A stretch of DNA of 13,346 nucleotides, taken from positions 1 to 13,346 of the forward strand of contig DATCVR010000359.1 in NCBI GenBank assembly GCA_036566745.1, written 5' to 3'. Below the pieces are notes generated by a model, which was given only the letters and a program-made list of their open reading frames with translations, made no database searches and was not told the DNA's origin. The translations under genes were made by a program, and so were the position numbers. Shown here in pieces: positions 1 through 9,827 of the stretch (positions within the stretch are counted from its first letter, which is position 1; each line of letters begins with the position of its first letter). Source of the stretch: DATCVR01 sp036566745 (lineage in GTDB: Bacteria > Actinomycetota > Actinomycetes > Jiangellales > Jiangellaceae).

Positions 1-183
1 GCGTTCGACCCGCCTCCGTCCGTCGACGCCGCGCACCTGATCGCCCGACGCCGCTCGGACCTCCGCGGAGCGGCCGGGCGGGAGGCGTGGGCGCGGCTGC
101 GGGCGGCTTACGGCATCACCGGGGGACCGTCGAGGCCGCCGCGCGCGAACCCGCAGCGCGGTAGCCGGTCGCGCCGGCGGTGA
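1..183 (+). CDS. 3' end of an unrecognised protein (partial)
   Basis: Frame 1 is open from the window edge to a TGA at 181-183 and gives the last 60 residues of a protein. The tail is rich in Ala and Arg (for example AAGREAWARLRAAYG), reads as a short amphipathic helix, and ends in a basic, probably disordered stretch. No domain can be recognised from this fragment. The stop codon lies in the loop of a strong inverted repeat (169-201), which fits a real gene end facing the convergent lipoprotein gene. In such GC-rich DNA an open 60-codon frame can occur by chance, so the call is tentative. Confidence 0.4.
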   Translation, partial: AFDPPPSVDAAHLIARRRSDLRGAAGREAWARLRAAYGITGGPSRPPRANPQRGSRSRRR

Positions 184-201
184 TGCGGGCGACCGGCGCG
201 A
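169..201. terminator. Candidate bidirectional terminator hairpin
   Basis: TCGCGCCGG (169-177) and CCGGCGCGA (193-201) form a perfect 9-bp inverted repeat around a 15-base loop. It lies between two convergent genes (stops at 183 on + and 234 on -). There is no T-tract on either side, as is common for actinobacterial hairpin terminators. Role inferred from position and symmetry. Confidence 0.45.
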
Positions 202-233
202 GCGTCTTCGCAGCACGAGGGACGCCGGAGACC

Positions 234-1172
234 TCACTCACACGGTGGCCGGATCCCGTCGAGGTCGACGTCGGCGACATAGCCGGCGAAGCCCTCGTCG
301 GCGTACCGCTCACACGCCGCCGCGATGGTGCCCGGGTCGTCGGCGTAGTCGACCGCGAGCACGTCCTTGCCCGCGTCGTGGAGGGCGCGCACGTGGGAGA
401 GGTTCTCGGCGCACCAGTCCTCCTCGCACGGCTCGTCGGCGTCGAGGTAGAACAGCTCCTCCATGCCTATCCCGTCGACGGCGTCGAGGTAGCCGTCGTA
501 CTCGCGGAGCTCGGGGTTGTTCTGTGGGTAGACCAGGAAGCCGGGGCGCTCGTCCTTCACGTGCCGGCTGATCCGCACGACCAGGTCGACCATGCGCCGC
601 GCGAGGCCCTCGCGGTCCACGTCCGGGACGAGCCCGAGGTCGATCTCCTCGTAGGCCAGCAGCGTGTCGAGGTACACGCCGTCGAAGCCCGCTGCCAGCG
701 CCTGGTCGACCCGCGGCTGGACCACGACGTCCCACCAGCGGTCCTCCCAGTACCGGACGAAGTACTCGTCGGGCCAGTCCGGCCAGTTGTTGAGCCGCAG
801 CTCGCGGACGGCGGCGTCCTCGGGGCGGTATGTCTCGATGGTGCCGATCGAGAGGTAGGCCAGCACGGTCTTCCCGGAGTCGCGCAGGCCCGCGACGTCT
901 TCGGCGGTGAAGTACGTGGTGCCGTCCCGCGCCAGATCGATGACGGCCAGCTCCTGCGGCGCCGCGGCCAGCGCGTCCAGCCGGCCGTCGGGGTAGCCGT
1001 CGAGCTGGTACACCCACGACCGCGACGCTTCGAGAGGCTCTCTGCCGGGTTGCTGACGTTCCGGTTGCTGGCTGCCGGTCGGCTGGCTGCCGGTCACCGC
1101 GCCGTCGGCGGCGCATCCGGCCATCGTCGCGACGGCCAGCACGAGGCCACCCACCCACGGTCCACATCGCAC
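234..1172 (-). CDS. Lipoprotein glycoside hydrolase, GH114 / endo-alpha-1,4-polygalactosaminidase type
   Basis: Predicted secreted, lipid-anchored TIM-barrel hydrolase of the GH114 family, whose characterised members cut alpha-1,4-linked galactosamine polymers. From the GTG at 1172 the product is 312 aa. A short lipoprotein signal ends in MAGC, placing the lipidated Cys at residue 20. A Gln/Pro/Gly-rich linker follows (about 25-48), then the catalytic domain (about 52-312). Family-like signatures are VIDLARDG (78-84), YLSIGTIETYR (106-116), GFDGVYLDTLLAYEE (162-176) with Asp164 and Asp169, YPQNNPEL (215-222) and VDGIGMEELFY (232-242). An in-frame ATG at 1247 would add 25 Arg-rich residues. 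I prefer 1172 because it gives a normal signal-peptide length and because 1247 falls inside the rarA -10 box, but neither start has a clear ribosome binding site. The natural substrate is unknown. Confidence 0.8.
   Translation of the reverse strand: MRCGPWVGGLVLAVATMAGCAADGAVTGSQPTGSQQPERQQPGREPLEASRSWVYQLDGYPDGRLDALAAAPQELAVIDLARDGTTYFTAEDVAGLRDSGKTVLAYLSIGTIETYRPEDAAVRELRLNNWPDWPDEYFVRYWEDRWWDVVVQPRVDQALAAGFDGVYLDTLLAYEEIDLGLVPDVDREGLARRMVDLVVRISRHVKDERPGFLVYPQNNPELREYDGYLDAVDGIGMEELFYLDADEPCEEDWCAENLSHVRALHDAGKDVLAVDYADDPGTIAAACERYADEGFAGYVADVDLDGIRPPCE
1068..1097. repeat. Two-copy 15-bp tandem repeat in the lipoprotein linker
   Basis: CTGGCTGCCGGTC recurs with a 15-base period (1068-1082 and 1083-1097), differing only in the last two bases. 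It encodes a TGSQP/TGSQQ duplication just after the lipobox Cys, so it is probably a flexible tether of variable length. Confidence 0.6.
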
Positions 1173-1239
1173 GCGCGCCAGTCTGGCAGTACGCGGGCCG
1201 GGCAGCCCGCGCACTCCGGCCGACCGACGGTGTCGGTGG

Positions 1240-1259
1240 CGCGGCATAGGGTTGCCGCG
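1240..1259 (+). promoter_or_regulatory. rarA promoter: -10 box inside a perfect inverted repeat, probably leaderless
   Basis: The hexamer TAGGGT (1247-1252) fits the actinobacterial -10 pattern TAnnnT and ends exactly six bases before the GTG start of rarA at 1259. Transcription would therefore begin at or next to the start codon. The hexamer is flanked by CGCGGCA (1240-1246) and TGCCGCG (1253-1259), a perfect 7-bp inverted repeat. AGGG at 1248-1251 could alternatively act as a Shine-Dalgarno sequence. No convincing -35 element is visible. Confidence 0.5.
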
Positions 1260-2623
1260 TGGAACAGGAAGGTCTCTTCGCAGGCGCCGCGCCGGCGCCC
1301 TCGACGCCGGCCGGGTCGCTCGCGGGCGCCGACGAGGAGTACACCGGCCAGCCCCTGGCCGTGCGCATGCGCCCGCGCAGCCTCGACGAGATCGTCGGGC
1401 AGGCTCACCTCCTCCAGCCCGGCACCCCGCTGCGGCGGCTGGTCGAGGACGACCAAGCCATGGCACTCGTGCTGTGGGGCCCGCCCGGCACCGGCAAGAC
1501 CACCCTCGCCTACGTCGTCAGCCGGGCCACCCAGCGCCGGTTCGTCGAACTCTCGGCGGTCACCGCGGGGGTCAAGGACGTCCGCACCGTCATCGACCAG
1601 GCCCGCCGCGAGCTGGTCCGCACCGGCGTCGGCACCGTCCTGTTCGTCGACGAGGTCCACCGCTTCTCCAAGACTCAGCAGGACGCCCTGCTCCCCGGCG
1701 TCGAGAACCGCTGGGTCTCCCTCGTCGCGGCTACCACCGAGAACCCCTACTTCGCGCTGATCAACCCGCTGCTGTCGCGCTCGCTCCTGCTCACCCTCGA
1801 GTCGCTCGACGACACCGGCATCGAGCAGGTCCTCGACCGCGCGCTGACTCACGAGCGGGGCCTGGCCGGGTCGGTGGTCATCGACGATGCCGCCCGCGCC
1901 CACCTGGTCCGGCTGGCCGGCGGCGACGCCCGTCGCGCGCTGACCTACCTCGAGGCCGCCGCCTCCGCGGCGGGCGACCGTGCCGACGCCACCATCACCC
2001 TCGAGGTCGCCGAGAAGGCCGTCGACCGCGCCGCCGTGCGCTACGACCGCGACGGCGACCAGCACTACGACGTCACCAGCGCCCTCATCAAGTCCATCCG
2101 GGGCAGCGACGCCGACGCCGGGCTCCATTACCTCGCCCGGATGGCCGAAGCCGGCGAGGACCCACGCTTCCTGGCCCGTCGGCTGGTCATCCTGGCCAGC
2201 GAGGACATCGGCCTGGCCGACCCCAGCGCGCTCCAGACCGCCGTGGCCGCCGCTCAGGCCGTCCAGCTCATCGGCTGGCCCGAGGCCCAGATCACCCTGG
2301 CCCAGGCGGTCATCGCGCTGGCCCTGGCGCCGAAGTCCAACAGCGTGGTCAAGGCGATCTCCGCGGCTGTGGGCGACGTCCGGGCCGGCCTGACCGGTGC
2401 GGTGCCCCCTCACCTGCGCGACTCCCACTACTCCGGCTCGAAGAAGCTCGGCCACGGCACGGCCTACACCTACGCCCACGACGACCCCCTCGGCGTCGTC
2501 GAGCAGCAGTACGCACCCGACTCCGTGGCCGACAAGCAGTACTACGAGCCCGGCCAGCGTGGTGCTGAACGCGAGTACGCCGAGCGCTACGCCCGGCTGC
2601 GCAAGATCGTCCGGGGCACATGA
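1259..2623 (+). CDS. rarA: Replication-associated recombination protein A (RarA/MgsA AAA+ ATPase)
   Basis: 454-aa cytosolic AAA+ ATPase of the RarA/MgsA/WRNIP1 family, which acts at stalled replication forks. Visible parts: Walker A GPPGTGKT with Lys80; Walker B LFVDEVHRF with Asp131-Glu132; the sensor 1 segment ATTENPYF; the sensor 2 segment GDARRALTYLE; then the family's C-terminal region with SALIKSIRGSD, LASEDIGLADP, ALAPKSNS and SGSKKLGHG. Length and motif order match the family. The first three bases of the motif track start at a GTG, chosen because it follows a -10 hexamer by six bases and the frame gives the expected short N-terminus ahead of the substrate-entry motif RPRSLDEIVGQ. The stop overlaps the ATG of the gluconokinase gene (ATGA), so the two are translationally coupled. 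Confidence 0.96.
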   Translation: MEQEGLFAGAAPAPSTPAGSLAGADEEYTGQPLAVRMRPRSLDEIVGQAHLLQPGTPLRRLVEDDQAMALVLWGPPGTGKTTLAYVVSRATQRRFVELSAVTAGVKDVRTVIDQARRELVRTGVGTVLFVDEVHRFSKTQQDALLPGVENRWVSLVAATTENPYFALINPLLSRSLLLTLESLDDTGIEQVLDRALTHERGLAGSVVIDDAARAHLVRLAGGDARRALTYLEAAASAAGDRADATITLEVAEKAVDRAAVRYDRDGDQHYDVTSALIKSIRGSDADAGLHYLARMAEAGEDPRFLARRLVILASEDIGLADPSALQTAVAAAQAVQLIGWPEAQITLAQAVIALALAPKSNSVVKAISAAVGDVRAGLTGAVPPHLRDSHYSGSKKLGHGTAYTYAHDDPLGVVEQQYAPDSVADKQYYEPGQRGAEREYAERYARLRKIVRGT

Positions 2624-3129
2624 GCAGGTCGGCCTCGGTTGTCGTCGTGTCCGGGGTCGCCGGTTCGGGCAAAACGACCGTGGGCCGTGGCCTGGCCGAG
2701 CGGCTGGGCGTGCCGTTCGCCGACGCCGACGACCTCCACCCACCCGCCAACGTCGCCAAGATGGCCGGTGGCACACCGCTCGACGACACCGACCGGATGC
2801 CGTGGCTGGACGCCGTCGCCGACTGGATCGGCGCGGCCGAGCACGACGGCGCGGGCGGAGTCGTCGCCTGCTCGGCCCTGAAGCGGAGCCACCGCGACCG
2901 GCTGCGTCGCGGGCATCGGTCCGTGTGGCTCGTCCAGCTCGTGGCCGAGCCCTCTGTCCTGGCCCGCCGGATGGCCGAGCGCCGCGGCCACTTCATGCCG
3001 CCTGGCCTGCTGGATTCGCAGCTGGCCGACCTCCAGCCGCTGGCCCCGGACGAGCCCGGCATGATCGTCGATGCCGCCTTGTCCCCAGGCCGCGTCATCG
3101 GCGTCGTGATGACTGCCCTCGCGCGGTAG
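2620..3129 (+). CDS. gntK: Gluconokinase, GntK type
   Basis: 169-aa P-loop kinase predicted to phosphorylate D-gluconate with ATP to 6-phosphogluconate, feeding the pentose phosphate or Entner-Doudoroff route in the cytosol. Walker A is GVAGSGKT with Lys18. Family signatures follow in order: ADADDLHPPANVAKM, GGTPLDDTDRMPWL, CSALKRSHRDRLR, and HFMPPGLLDSQLADLQPL. This is the usual length of a stand-alone bacterial gluconokinase. The ATG overlaps the rarA stop as ATGA. No gluconate permease or GntR regulator is nearby, so the pairing with a replication-fork ATPase looks unusual and the physiological substrate is inferred from family only. The last codon (TAG, 3127-3129) is part of a possible -10 hexamer for the next operon. 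Confidence 0.92.
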   Translation: MSRSASVVVVSGVAGSGKTTVGRGLAERLGVPFADADDLHPPANVAKMAGGTPLDDTDRMPWLDAVADWIGAAEHDGAGGVVACSALKRSHRDRLRRGHRSVWLVQLVAEPSVLARRMAERRGHFMPPGLLDSQLADLQPLAPDEPGMIVDAALSPGRVIGVVMTALAR

Positions 3130-3132
3130 GGT
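3127..3132 (+). promoter_or_regulatory. Possible -10 box for the DUF948-alaS operon
   Basis: TAGGGT, identical to the proposed rarA -10 hexamer, lies at the end of the gluconokinase gene. A start near 3139 would give a leader of about 70 bases before the ATG at 3212. No clear -35 is seen. Read-through from rarA-gntK is equally possible. Confidence 0.3.
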
Positions 3133-3211
3133 CGTACGCCTGAGACGACCGACGTGAGGCCGCGGTGAGTGTCGTGCCGCAGCCGCCATCGCAGGGAGAG
3201 GCGCTCCACCC

Positions 3212-3604
3212 ATGTCCGTAGGCGAGATCGCGGGGCTCATCGCAGCCGTCGCCTTCGTCGCGCTGGTCGGCGTGATCGCACTGCCGATCATCAAGCTCGG
3301 CAAGACCGTCGACGAGCTCACCCTGACCGTCCGCGACCTGCGCACCGAGCACGTCGCCAAGACCGCCGTCACGCTCGACGAGACCAACGCGCTGCTCGCG
3401 TCCACCAACGCCCAGCTACAGCGGGTCGACGCGATCACCTCCAACGCCCAGACGGTCACCACCAACGCCGCGGCGATGTCGTCGCTGTTCGCCGCCACCC
3501 TCGGCGGCCCGCTGGTGCGCACCGCGGCGTTCACCTACGGCGTGCGGCGGGCCCTGGCCGACCGCCGGGCCGGAGGAGGCCGCGGGCGGGGGAGGCGCGG
3601 ATGA
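3212..3604 (+). CDS. DUF948 family membrane-anchored protein
   Basis: 130-aa protein of unknown function. An N-terminal hydrophobic helix (about residues 5-27, EIAGLIAAVAFVALVG...) is followed by a long, probably coiled-coil region (about 28-85) with many Leu/Val/Thr heptad-like positions, and a basic Gly/Arg-rich tail. This is the usual DUF948 layout, a protein commonly encoded just ahead of alaS in actinobacteria. The purine-rich stretch AGGGAGAGG at 3193-3201 is a slightly distant ribosome binding site for the ATG at 3212. The stop overlaps the next ATG (ATGA at 3601-3604). It may be a membrane-tethered scaffold, but no function is known. Confidence 0.88.
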   Translation: MSVGEIAGLIAAVAFVALVGVIALPIIKLGKTVDELTLTVRDLRTEHVAKTAVTLDETNALLASTNAQLQRVDAITSNAQTVTTNAAAMSSLFAATLGGPLVRTAAFTYGVRRALADRRAGGGRGRGRRG

Positions 3605-3909
3605 GGCGCGTCTTCTGGATCGCTCTCGGCGCCACCGCCGGCGTGCTGATCGTCCGCAAGCTCACCCGCGTGGCCGACAACCTCACGCCCGAGGGCGCAG
3701 CCGACCGCGTGTCCGGCGCGCTCGGCGGGCTCGGCCAAGCGGTCCGCGACTTCTCCGACGACGTCAAGGCAGCCATGGCCGAGCGCGACGTCGAGCTGCG
3801 CCACGCTCTCGGCATCGACGCCGACGGCGCAGCCGCCGGCAACGGCCGGCCCGACCTCGCCACCGTCGACCACCTCCTGCACCCCGATATCTCGAGAGGC
3901 ACATTCTGA
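3601..3909 (+). CDS. DUF6167 family small protein
   Basis: 102-aa protein of unknown function, matching the small actinobacterial family that sits between the DUF948 gene and alaS. The N-terminus (RRVFWIALGATAGVLIVRKL, residues 2-21) is a short hydrophobic segment that may insert in the membrane. A helical region with alternating charge follows (about 22-75: DRVSGALGGLGQAVRDFSDDV, AMAERDVELRHALG), then a tail ending LLHPDISRGTF. The ATG overlaps the preceding stop, and GGAGG at 3590-3594 is its ribosome binding site. alaS starts two bases after its stop, so the three genes are almost certainly co-translated. Confidence 0.85.
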   Translation: MRRVFWIALGATAGVLIVRKLTRVADNLTPEGAADRVSGALGGLGQAVRDFSDDVKAAMAERDVELRHALGIDADGAAAGNGRPDLATVDHLLHPDISRGTF

Positions 3910-3911
3910 GC

Positions 3912-6589
<2,678 letters not shown>

Positions 6590-6593
<4 letters not shown>

Positions 6594-7054
6594 CGATGCG
6601 CTCGGGTAGCAGGCTGGGGATCGATGTCGGAAGTGTCCGCATTGGGGTCGCCACCTGCGACCCCGGCGGCATGCTCGCGACGCCGGTCGAGACGGTTCGC
6701 CGCGGTCAGGGCGACCTCGACCGGCTGTCCGAGCTCGTCGACGAGTACGCCGCCGTCGAGGTCGTCGTCGGATTGCCGAGGGCATTGTCGGGCGACGAAG
6801 GCATCGCCGCCGACCACGTCCGGGCCTTCGCCGCCGGGCTCGCCGCGCGCGTCGCGCCGTGCCCGGTTCGCCTGGTCGACGAACGATTGACTACCGTCGT
6901 AGCAACGCGGGGGATGCGGGCGAGTGGAGTGTCGTCCCGCAAAGCGCGTTCTTCGGTCGACCAGGCTGCGGCCGTGGTCATCCTGCAGGACGCGCTCGAC
7001 GCCGAACGCGTGGGCGGGAGTCCGCCCGGAGAGGTCCTGACGGTGGCGCCATGA
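6590..7054 (+). CDS. ruvX: RuvX/YqgF family RNase H-fold nuclease
   Basis: 154-aa protein of the YqgF/RuvX family (RNase H fold), implicated in 16S rRNA 5'-end processing and proposed as a Holliday-junction resolvase. Conserved acidic residues are present: Asp12 in GIDVGSVRIGVA, Glu98 in VDERLTT, and Asp124 in SVDQAAAVVILQ. The VVGLPRALSGDEG segment is the other family signature. Its ATG lies in an ATGA overlap with alaS, and its own stop overlaps the mltG ATG the same way (7051-7054). The alaS-ruvX-mltG order is a widely conserved actinobacterial block. Which nucleic acid is cut in this organism cannot be read from sequence. Confidence 0.95.
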
Positions 7055-8211
7055 GTCACGTGGGAACATCCACCGACGACGATGTCCACACACCGCGTCG
7101 TCGGCATCGCCGCAAGCGGCGCCGCAAGCGCCGCGCCGGCTCCTTCCTCGCCGTCGTCCTGTCCCTGGCGGTGGTCGGCGGACTGGTCGCGGGCATCTAC
7201 TTCGGCGGCAACGCCCTGATCGGGCAGATCAGCGGCCTCTTCGGCGACGCCGAGGACTACCCCGGCCCGGGTTCGGGCGAGGTCAGCGTCACCATCGACC
7301 AAGGTGCCTCGCTCCGGTCGATGGGCGCCACGCTGGCCGAGGCCGACGTCGTGGCCAGCCAGGACGCGTTCATCGAGGCAGCTGAGAAGAATCCGGACGC
7401 CGCCGGGATCCAGCCCGGCACCTACACGCTGACCCAGCAGATGAAGGCCTCCGACGCCGTGGTCGCGCTCATCGAGTCCACCACCGTGCTGAGCCGGGCC
7501 ACCTTGCCCGAGGGCCTGCGCGAGAGCCAGGTCGTCGCGCGCCTGGCCGAGGACACCGACTTCGCCGAGGCCGATCTCCAGGCCGCGGTCGACGCCGCCA
7601 CTCTGCCCGAGTACGCCGGCGGCGACCCCGAGGGCTTCCTCTTCCCGGCCACCTACGACATCAAGGCCGACACCACGCCCGAGTCGCTGATCGCCTCGAT
7701 GATCGCGCGCTTCGAGCAGGCCGCCACCGACATCAACCTCGTGGCCGGCTCCGAGGCCCGCCAGCTCGAACCGCGCGAGATCGTCACGCTCGCCAGCATC
7801 GTCCAGCGCGAGGTCAACAACGAAGCCGACATGGCCAACGTCGCGAGCGTGATCGACAACCGCCTCTCCGGCGCGTGCACGGACAGCGGCATCCCCGAGG
7901 GACGGCTCCAGATGGACTCCACCGTCCACTACGCCGCGAACGACTACTCCAGCGTCTTCACCTCGGCGGAGATGCGCCAGATCGACTCTCCCTACAACAC
8001 CTACACCAACAACGGCCTGCCACCCGGCCCGATCGCCGCGCCAGGCGAGGCCGCACTGCAAGCCGCGCTCACGCCTGCCGACACGAACTACTGCTACTTC
8101 GTCGCGGTCAACCTCGAGACCGGCGAGACCAAGTTCGCCGAGACCAAGGACGAGCACGACGCCAACAACGCCGAGCTCCAGGCGTACTGCCGCGAGAGCG
8201 ACCTCTGCTGA
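7051..8211 (+). CDS. mltG: Endolytic murein transglycosylase MltG
   Basis: 386-aa single-pass membrane enzyme that cleaves nascent peptidoglycan strands and so sets glycan chain length. A very basic cytoplasmic N-terminus (about residues 16-29, RRRHRRKRRRKRR) precedes a transmembrane helix (about 31-53). An extracytoplasmic LysM-like region (QPGTYTL) and the catalytic YceG domain follow. The likely catalytic Glu is Glu254 in TLASIVQREVNNE. Other family signatures are LQMDSTVHYA, SPYNTYTNNGLPPGPIAAPGE and the final YFVAVNLETGETKFAETKDEH. GGAGAGG at 7028-7034 serves as ribosome binding site in addition to coupling with ruvX. Length and motifs are complete. Confidence 0.95.
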   Translation: MSHVGTSTDDDVHTPRRRHRRKRRRKRRAGSFLAVVLSLAVVGGLVAGIYFGGNALIGQISGLFGDAEDYPGPGSGEVSVTIDQGASLRSMGATLAEADVVASQDAFIEAAEKNPDAAGIQPGTYTLTQQMKASDAVVALIESTTVLSRATLPEGLRESQVVARLAEDTDFAEADLQAAVDAATLPEYAGGDPEGFLFPATYDIKADTTPESLIASMIARFEQAATDINLVAGSEARQLEPREIVTLASIVQREVNNEADMANVASVIDNRLSGACTDSGIPEGRLQMDSTVHYAANDYSSVFTSAEMRQIDSPYNTYTNNGLPPGPIAAPGEAALQAALTPADTNYCYFVAVNLETGETKFAETKDEHDANNAELQAYCRESDLC

Positions 8212-8218
8212 GACTGTG

Positions 8219-9064
8219 ATGACTGACGACCGTTCGCGACGCTGCGCCGTCCTCGGCTCCCCGATCGGCCATTCCCTGTCGCCGGTCATCCACCGCGCGG
8301 CGTACTCCCAGCTCGGGCTGAGCTGGGAGTACACCGCTCACGAGGTCGGTGAGGACGGGCTGGCCGGGTTCCTCGACGAGCTGGACGACCGCTGGCGAGG
8401 GCTGTCCCTGACCATGCCGCTGAAGAGGGTGGCGATCGAGCTCGCGGCGCATGCGTCCGACGTCGCGCAGACCGTCGGTGCGGCCAACACCCTCGTCCGT
8501 GGCGACGACGGCGCCTGGTTCGCCGACAACACCGACGTGCCCGGAGTGGTGGCCGCGCTCACCGAACGAGGGGTCACCTCGCCTCGGCAGGTGTGCGTCT
8601 GGGGCGGCGGCGCGACGGCGGCCAGCGTGCTCACCGCATTGGCGTTCATGGATGCCGGCCCGGTCCACATCCACGTCCGCTCACGCGAACGCGCCCGTCC
8701 GGTCCTGGCCGTGGCCTGCGCGCTCGACCATCCGGCCACACCCGCGGCGTGGACGGTCGGCGACGAATGCGCAGCGGCCGACCTCACCGTCTCGACCGCG
8801 CCGGCCGGTGCGCTCGACCCCCTGGCCGACCAGCTGAGCGCCGCGCCGACCACAGGCAGGGCCGTCTTCGACGTGGTCTACGACCCCTGGCCCACACCCC
8901 TCGTGGCAGGGTGGACCGCCGCCGGGGGAGTGGCGGTCAGCGGTCTCGACCTGTTGATCCACCAGGCGGTCGGTCAGCTCCGGCTCATGACCGGCCGCGA
9001 CGTGCCGGCACAGGTCCTGCGCGAAGCCGCCGAGACCGAGCTGGCGTCTCGAGCCGGCGCGTGA
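8219..9064 (+). CDS. aroE: Shikimate dehydrogenase (NADP+)
   Basis: 281-aa cytosolic enzyme reducing 3-dehydroshikimate to shikimate in aromatic amino-acid synthesis. The shikimate-binding N-domain has LGSPIGHSLSPVIH and the catalytic pair Lys69 (LTMPLK) and Asp106 (DNTDVPG). AANTLV lies between them. The nucleotide domain carries the Gly-rich turn GGGATAAS, and the end of the protein has DVVYDPWPTPL and GLDLLIHQAVGQL. A GTG at 8216 is directly adjacent and would add one residue; I prefer the ATG. The gene starts seven bases after the mltG stop and its own stop overlaps the next GTG start. No other aro genes follow here, unlike many relatives where aroC/K/B come next. Confidence 0.95.
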   Translation: MTDDRSRRCAVLGSPIGHSLSPVIHRAAYSQLGLSWEYTAHEVGEDGLAGFLDELDDRWRGLSLTMPLKRVAIELAAHASDVAQTVGAANTLVRGDDGAWFADNTDVPGVVAALTERGVTSPRQVCVWGGGATAASVLTALAFMDAGPVHIHVRSRERARPVLAVACALDHPATPAAWTVGDECAAADLTVSTAPAGALDPLADQLSAAPTTGRAVFDVVYDPWPTPLVAGWTAAGGVAVSGLDLLIHQAVGQLRLMTGRDVPAQVLREAAETELASRAGA

Positions 9065-9753
9065 TCCTCGCGCTGGCGGCGGCGGGCCTGCTGGTCGGCG
9101 CAGCGCTGCCGTGGCTGATCGCCCGCATCCCCGACCGCGTTCCGGCCGGCGACGCCCCGCCCCCCACGCCGTATCGCGACCTCGCCGCGGCGCCGCGGCT
9201 GCCGCTCGTCCTGGCTCTCGCCACCGCCGCCGTCTGGGCGGTGCTGGGCCTGGCGTGGCCGGGCTGGGTCGCCGAGCTGCCCGCATACTTGCTGGTCAGC
9301 GCACTGGGCGTGGCGATGTCCTACGTCGACCTCCGCGAGCACCGGCTGCCCGACTGGCTCACGCTGCCGGCCCTGGCCGCGGGGGCCGTGGCCCTGGCCG
9401 TCGCCGCGGCAGCCACCGGGTCGTGGGCCGACTACGGCCGCGCGTGGGCCGGTGCGGGCGCCACCACGGTGTTCTACCTGGTCCTGGTGCTGATCCGGCC
9501 GGCCGACCTCGGGCTCGGCGATGTGAAGCTCGCCGCCGCGGTGGGTCTCCTGCTCGGCTGGCTCGGATGGTCGTACGTCGTGCTGGGGATCTTCCTCGCC
9601 TTCGTGCTCGGTGGGCTGGCCGGCATCATCCTGCTGGCGCTCCGCAAGGTGAAACGCCGCACCGCGCTGCCGTTCGGGCCGTTCATGCTCGCCGGAATGA
9701 TCGTGGCCGTGGTGTGGGGAGCGCCGATCATCGACGCCTACCTCGGCCGCTGA
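9061..9753 (+). CDS. A24 family prepilin peptidase, short form
   Basis: 230-aa integral membrane aspartyl protease of the A24 (type IV prepilin peptidase) family. The two catalytic aspartates are visible: Asp90 in SYVDLREHRLPDWL and Asp154 in GLGDVKLAAAVG. Around them are about six to seven hydrophobic helices. The N-terminal zinc-finger and N-methylation region of full-length PilD enzymes is absent, as in many actinobacterial A24 proteins. The start is a GTG overlapping the aroE stop (GTGA at 9061-9064), so the gene is coupled to aroE. No pilin or pilus-assembly gene lies in the window, so the substrate must be encoded elsewhere (for example Flp/Tad-type pilins). Confidence 0.92.
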   Translation: MILALAAAGLLVGAALPWLIARIPDRVPAGDAPPPTPYRDLAAAPRLPLVLALATAAVWAVLGLAWPGWVAELPAYLLVSALGVAMSYVDLREHRLPDWLTLPALAAGAVALAVAAAATGSWADYGRAWAGAGATTVFYLVLVLIRPADLGLGDVKLAAAVGLLLGWLGWSYVVLGIFLAFVLGGLAGIILLALRKVKRRTALPFGPFMLAGMIVAVVWGAPIIDAYLGR

Positions 9754-9795
9754 GGAAACGAGCGCCACAAGCGCGTCGCGGTCCCGACTGAACGT

Positions 9796-9811
9796 AGCGG
9801 CGCCGGCCGCT
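9796..9811 (+). terminator. Candidate terminator hairpin after the alaS-aroE operon
   Basis: AGCGGC (9796-9801) and GCCGCT (9806-9811) form a perfect 6-bp stem with a four-base loop, about 43 bases after the A24 peptidase stop. There is no T-tract. It is placed to separate the operon from the AT-rich promoter patch that follows. Confidence 0.35.
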
Positions 9812-9827
9812 TCACGCTCATCAGAAG

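Noticed and set aside
1173..1247. Longer lipoprotein start at the ATG at 1247
   Set aside because: Not excluded, but it gives an abnormally long Arg-rich region before the lipobox and overlaps the rarA -10 box; the GTG at 1172 gives a standard 20-residue signal.
180..1760. 526-codon plus-strand frame across the lipoprotein gene and into rarA
   Set aside because: It is antisense to GH114 signatures and then out of frame with rarA, and its product has no domain.
1094..2776. 560-codon minus-strand frame opposite rarA
   Set aside because: Low-complexity translation, overlaps two well-supported genes (rarA and the 5' part of the lipoprotein), and has no recognisable domain.
3133..3211. Possible small ORF or riboswitch in the leader before the DUF948 gene
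   Set aside because: GTG codons at 3165 and 3169 are out of frame with DUF948, lack ribosome binding sites, and no recognisable riboswitch core or strong fold is visible.
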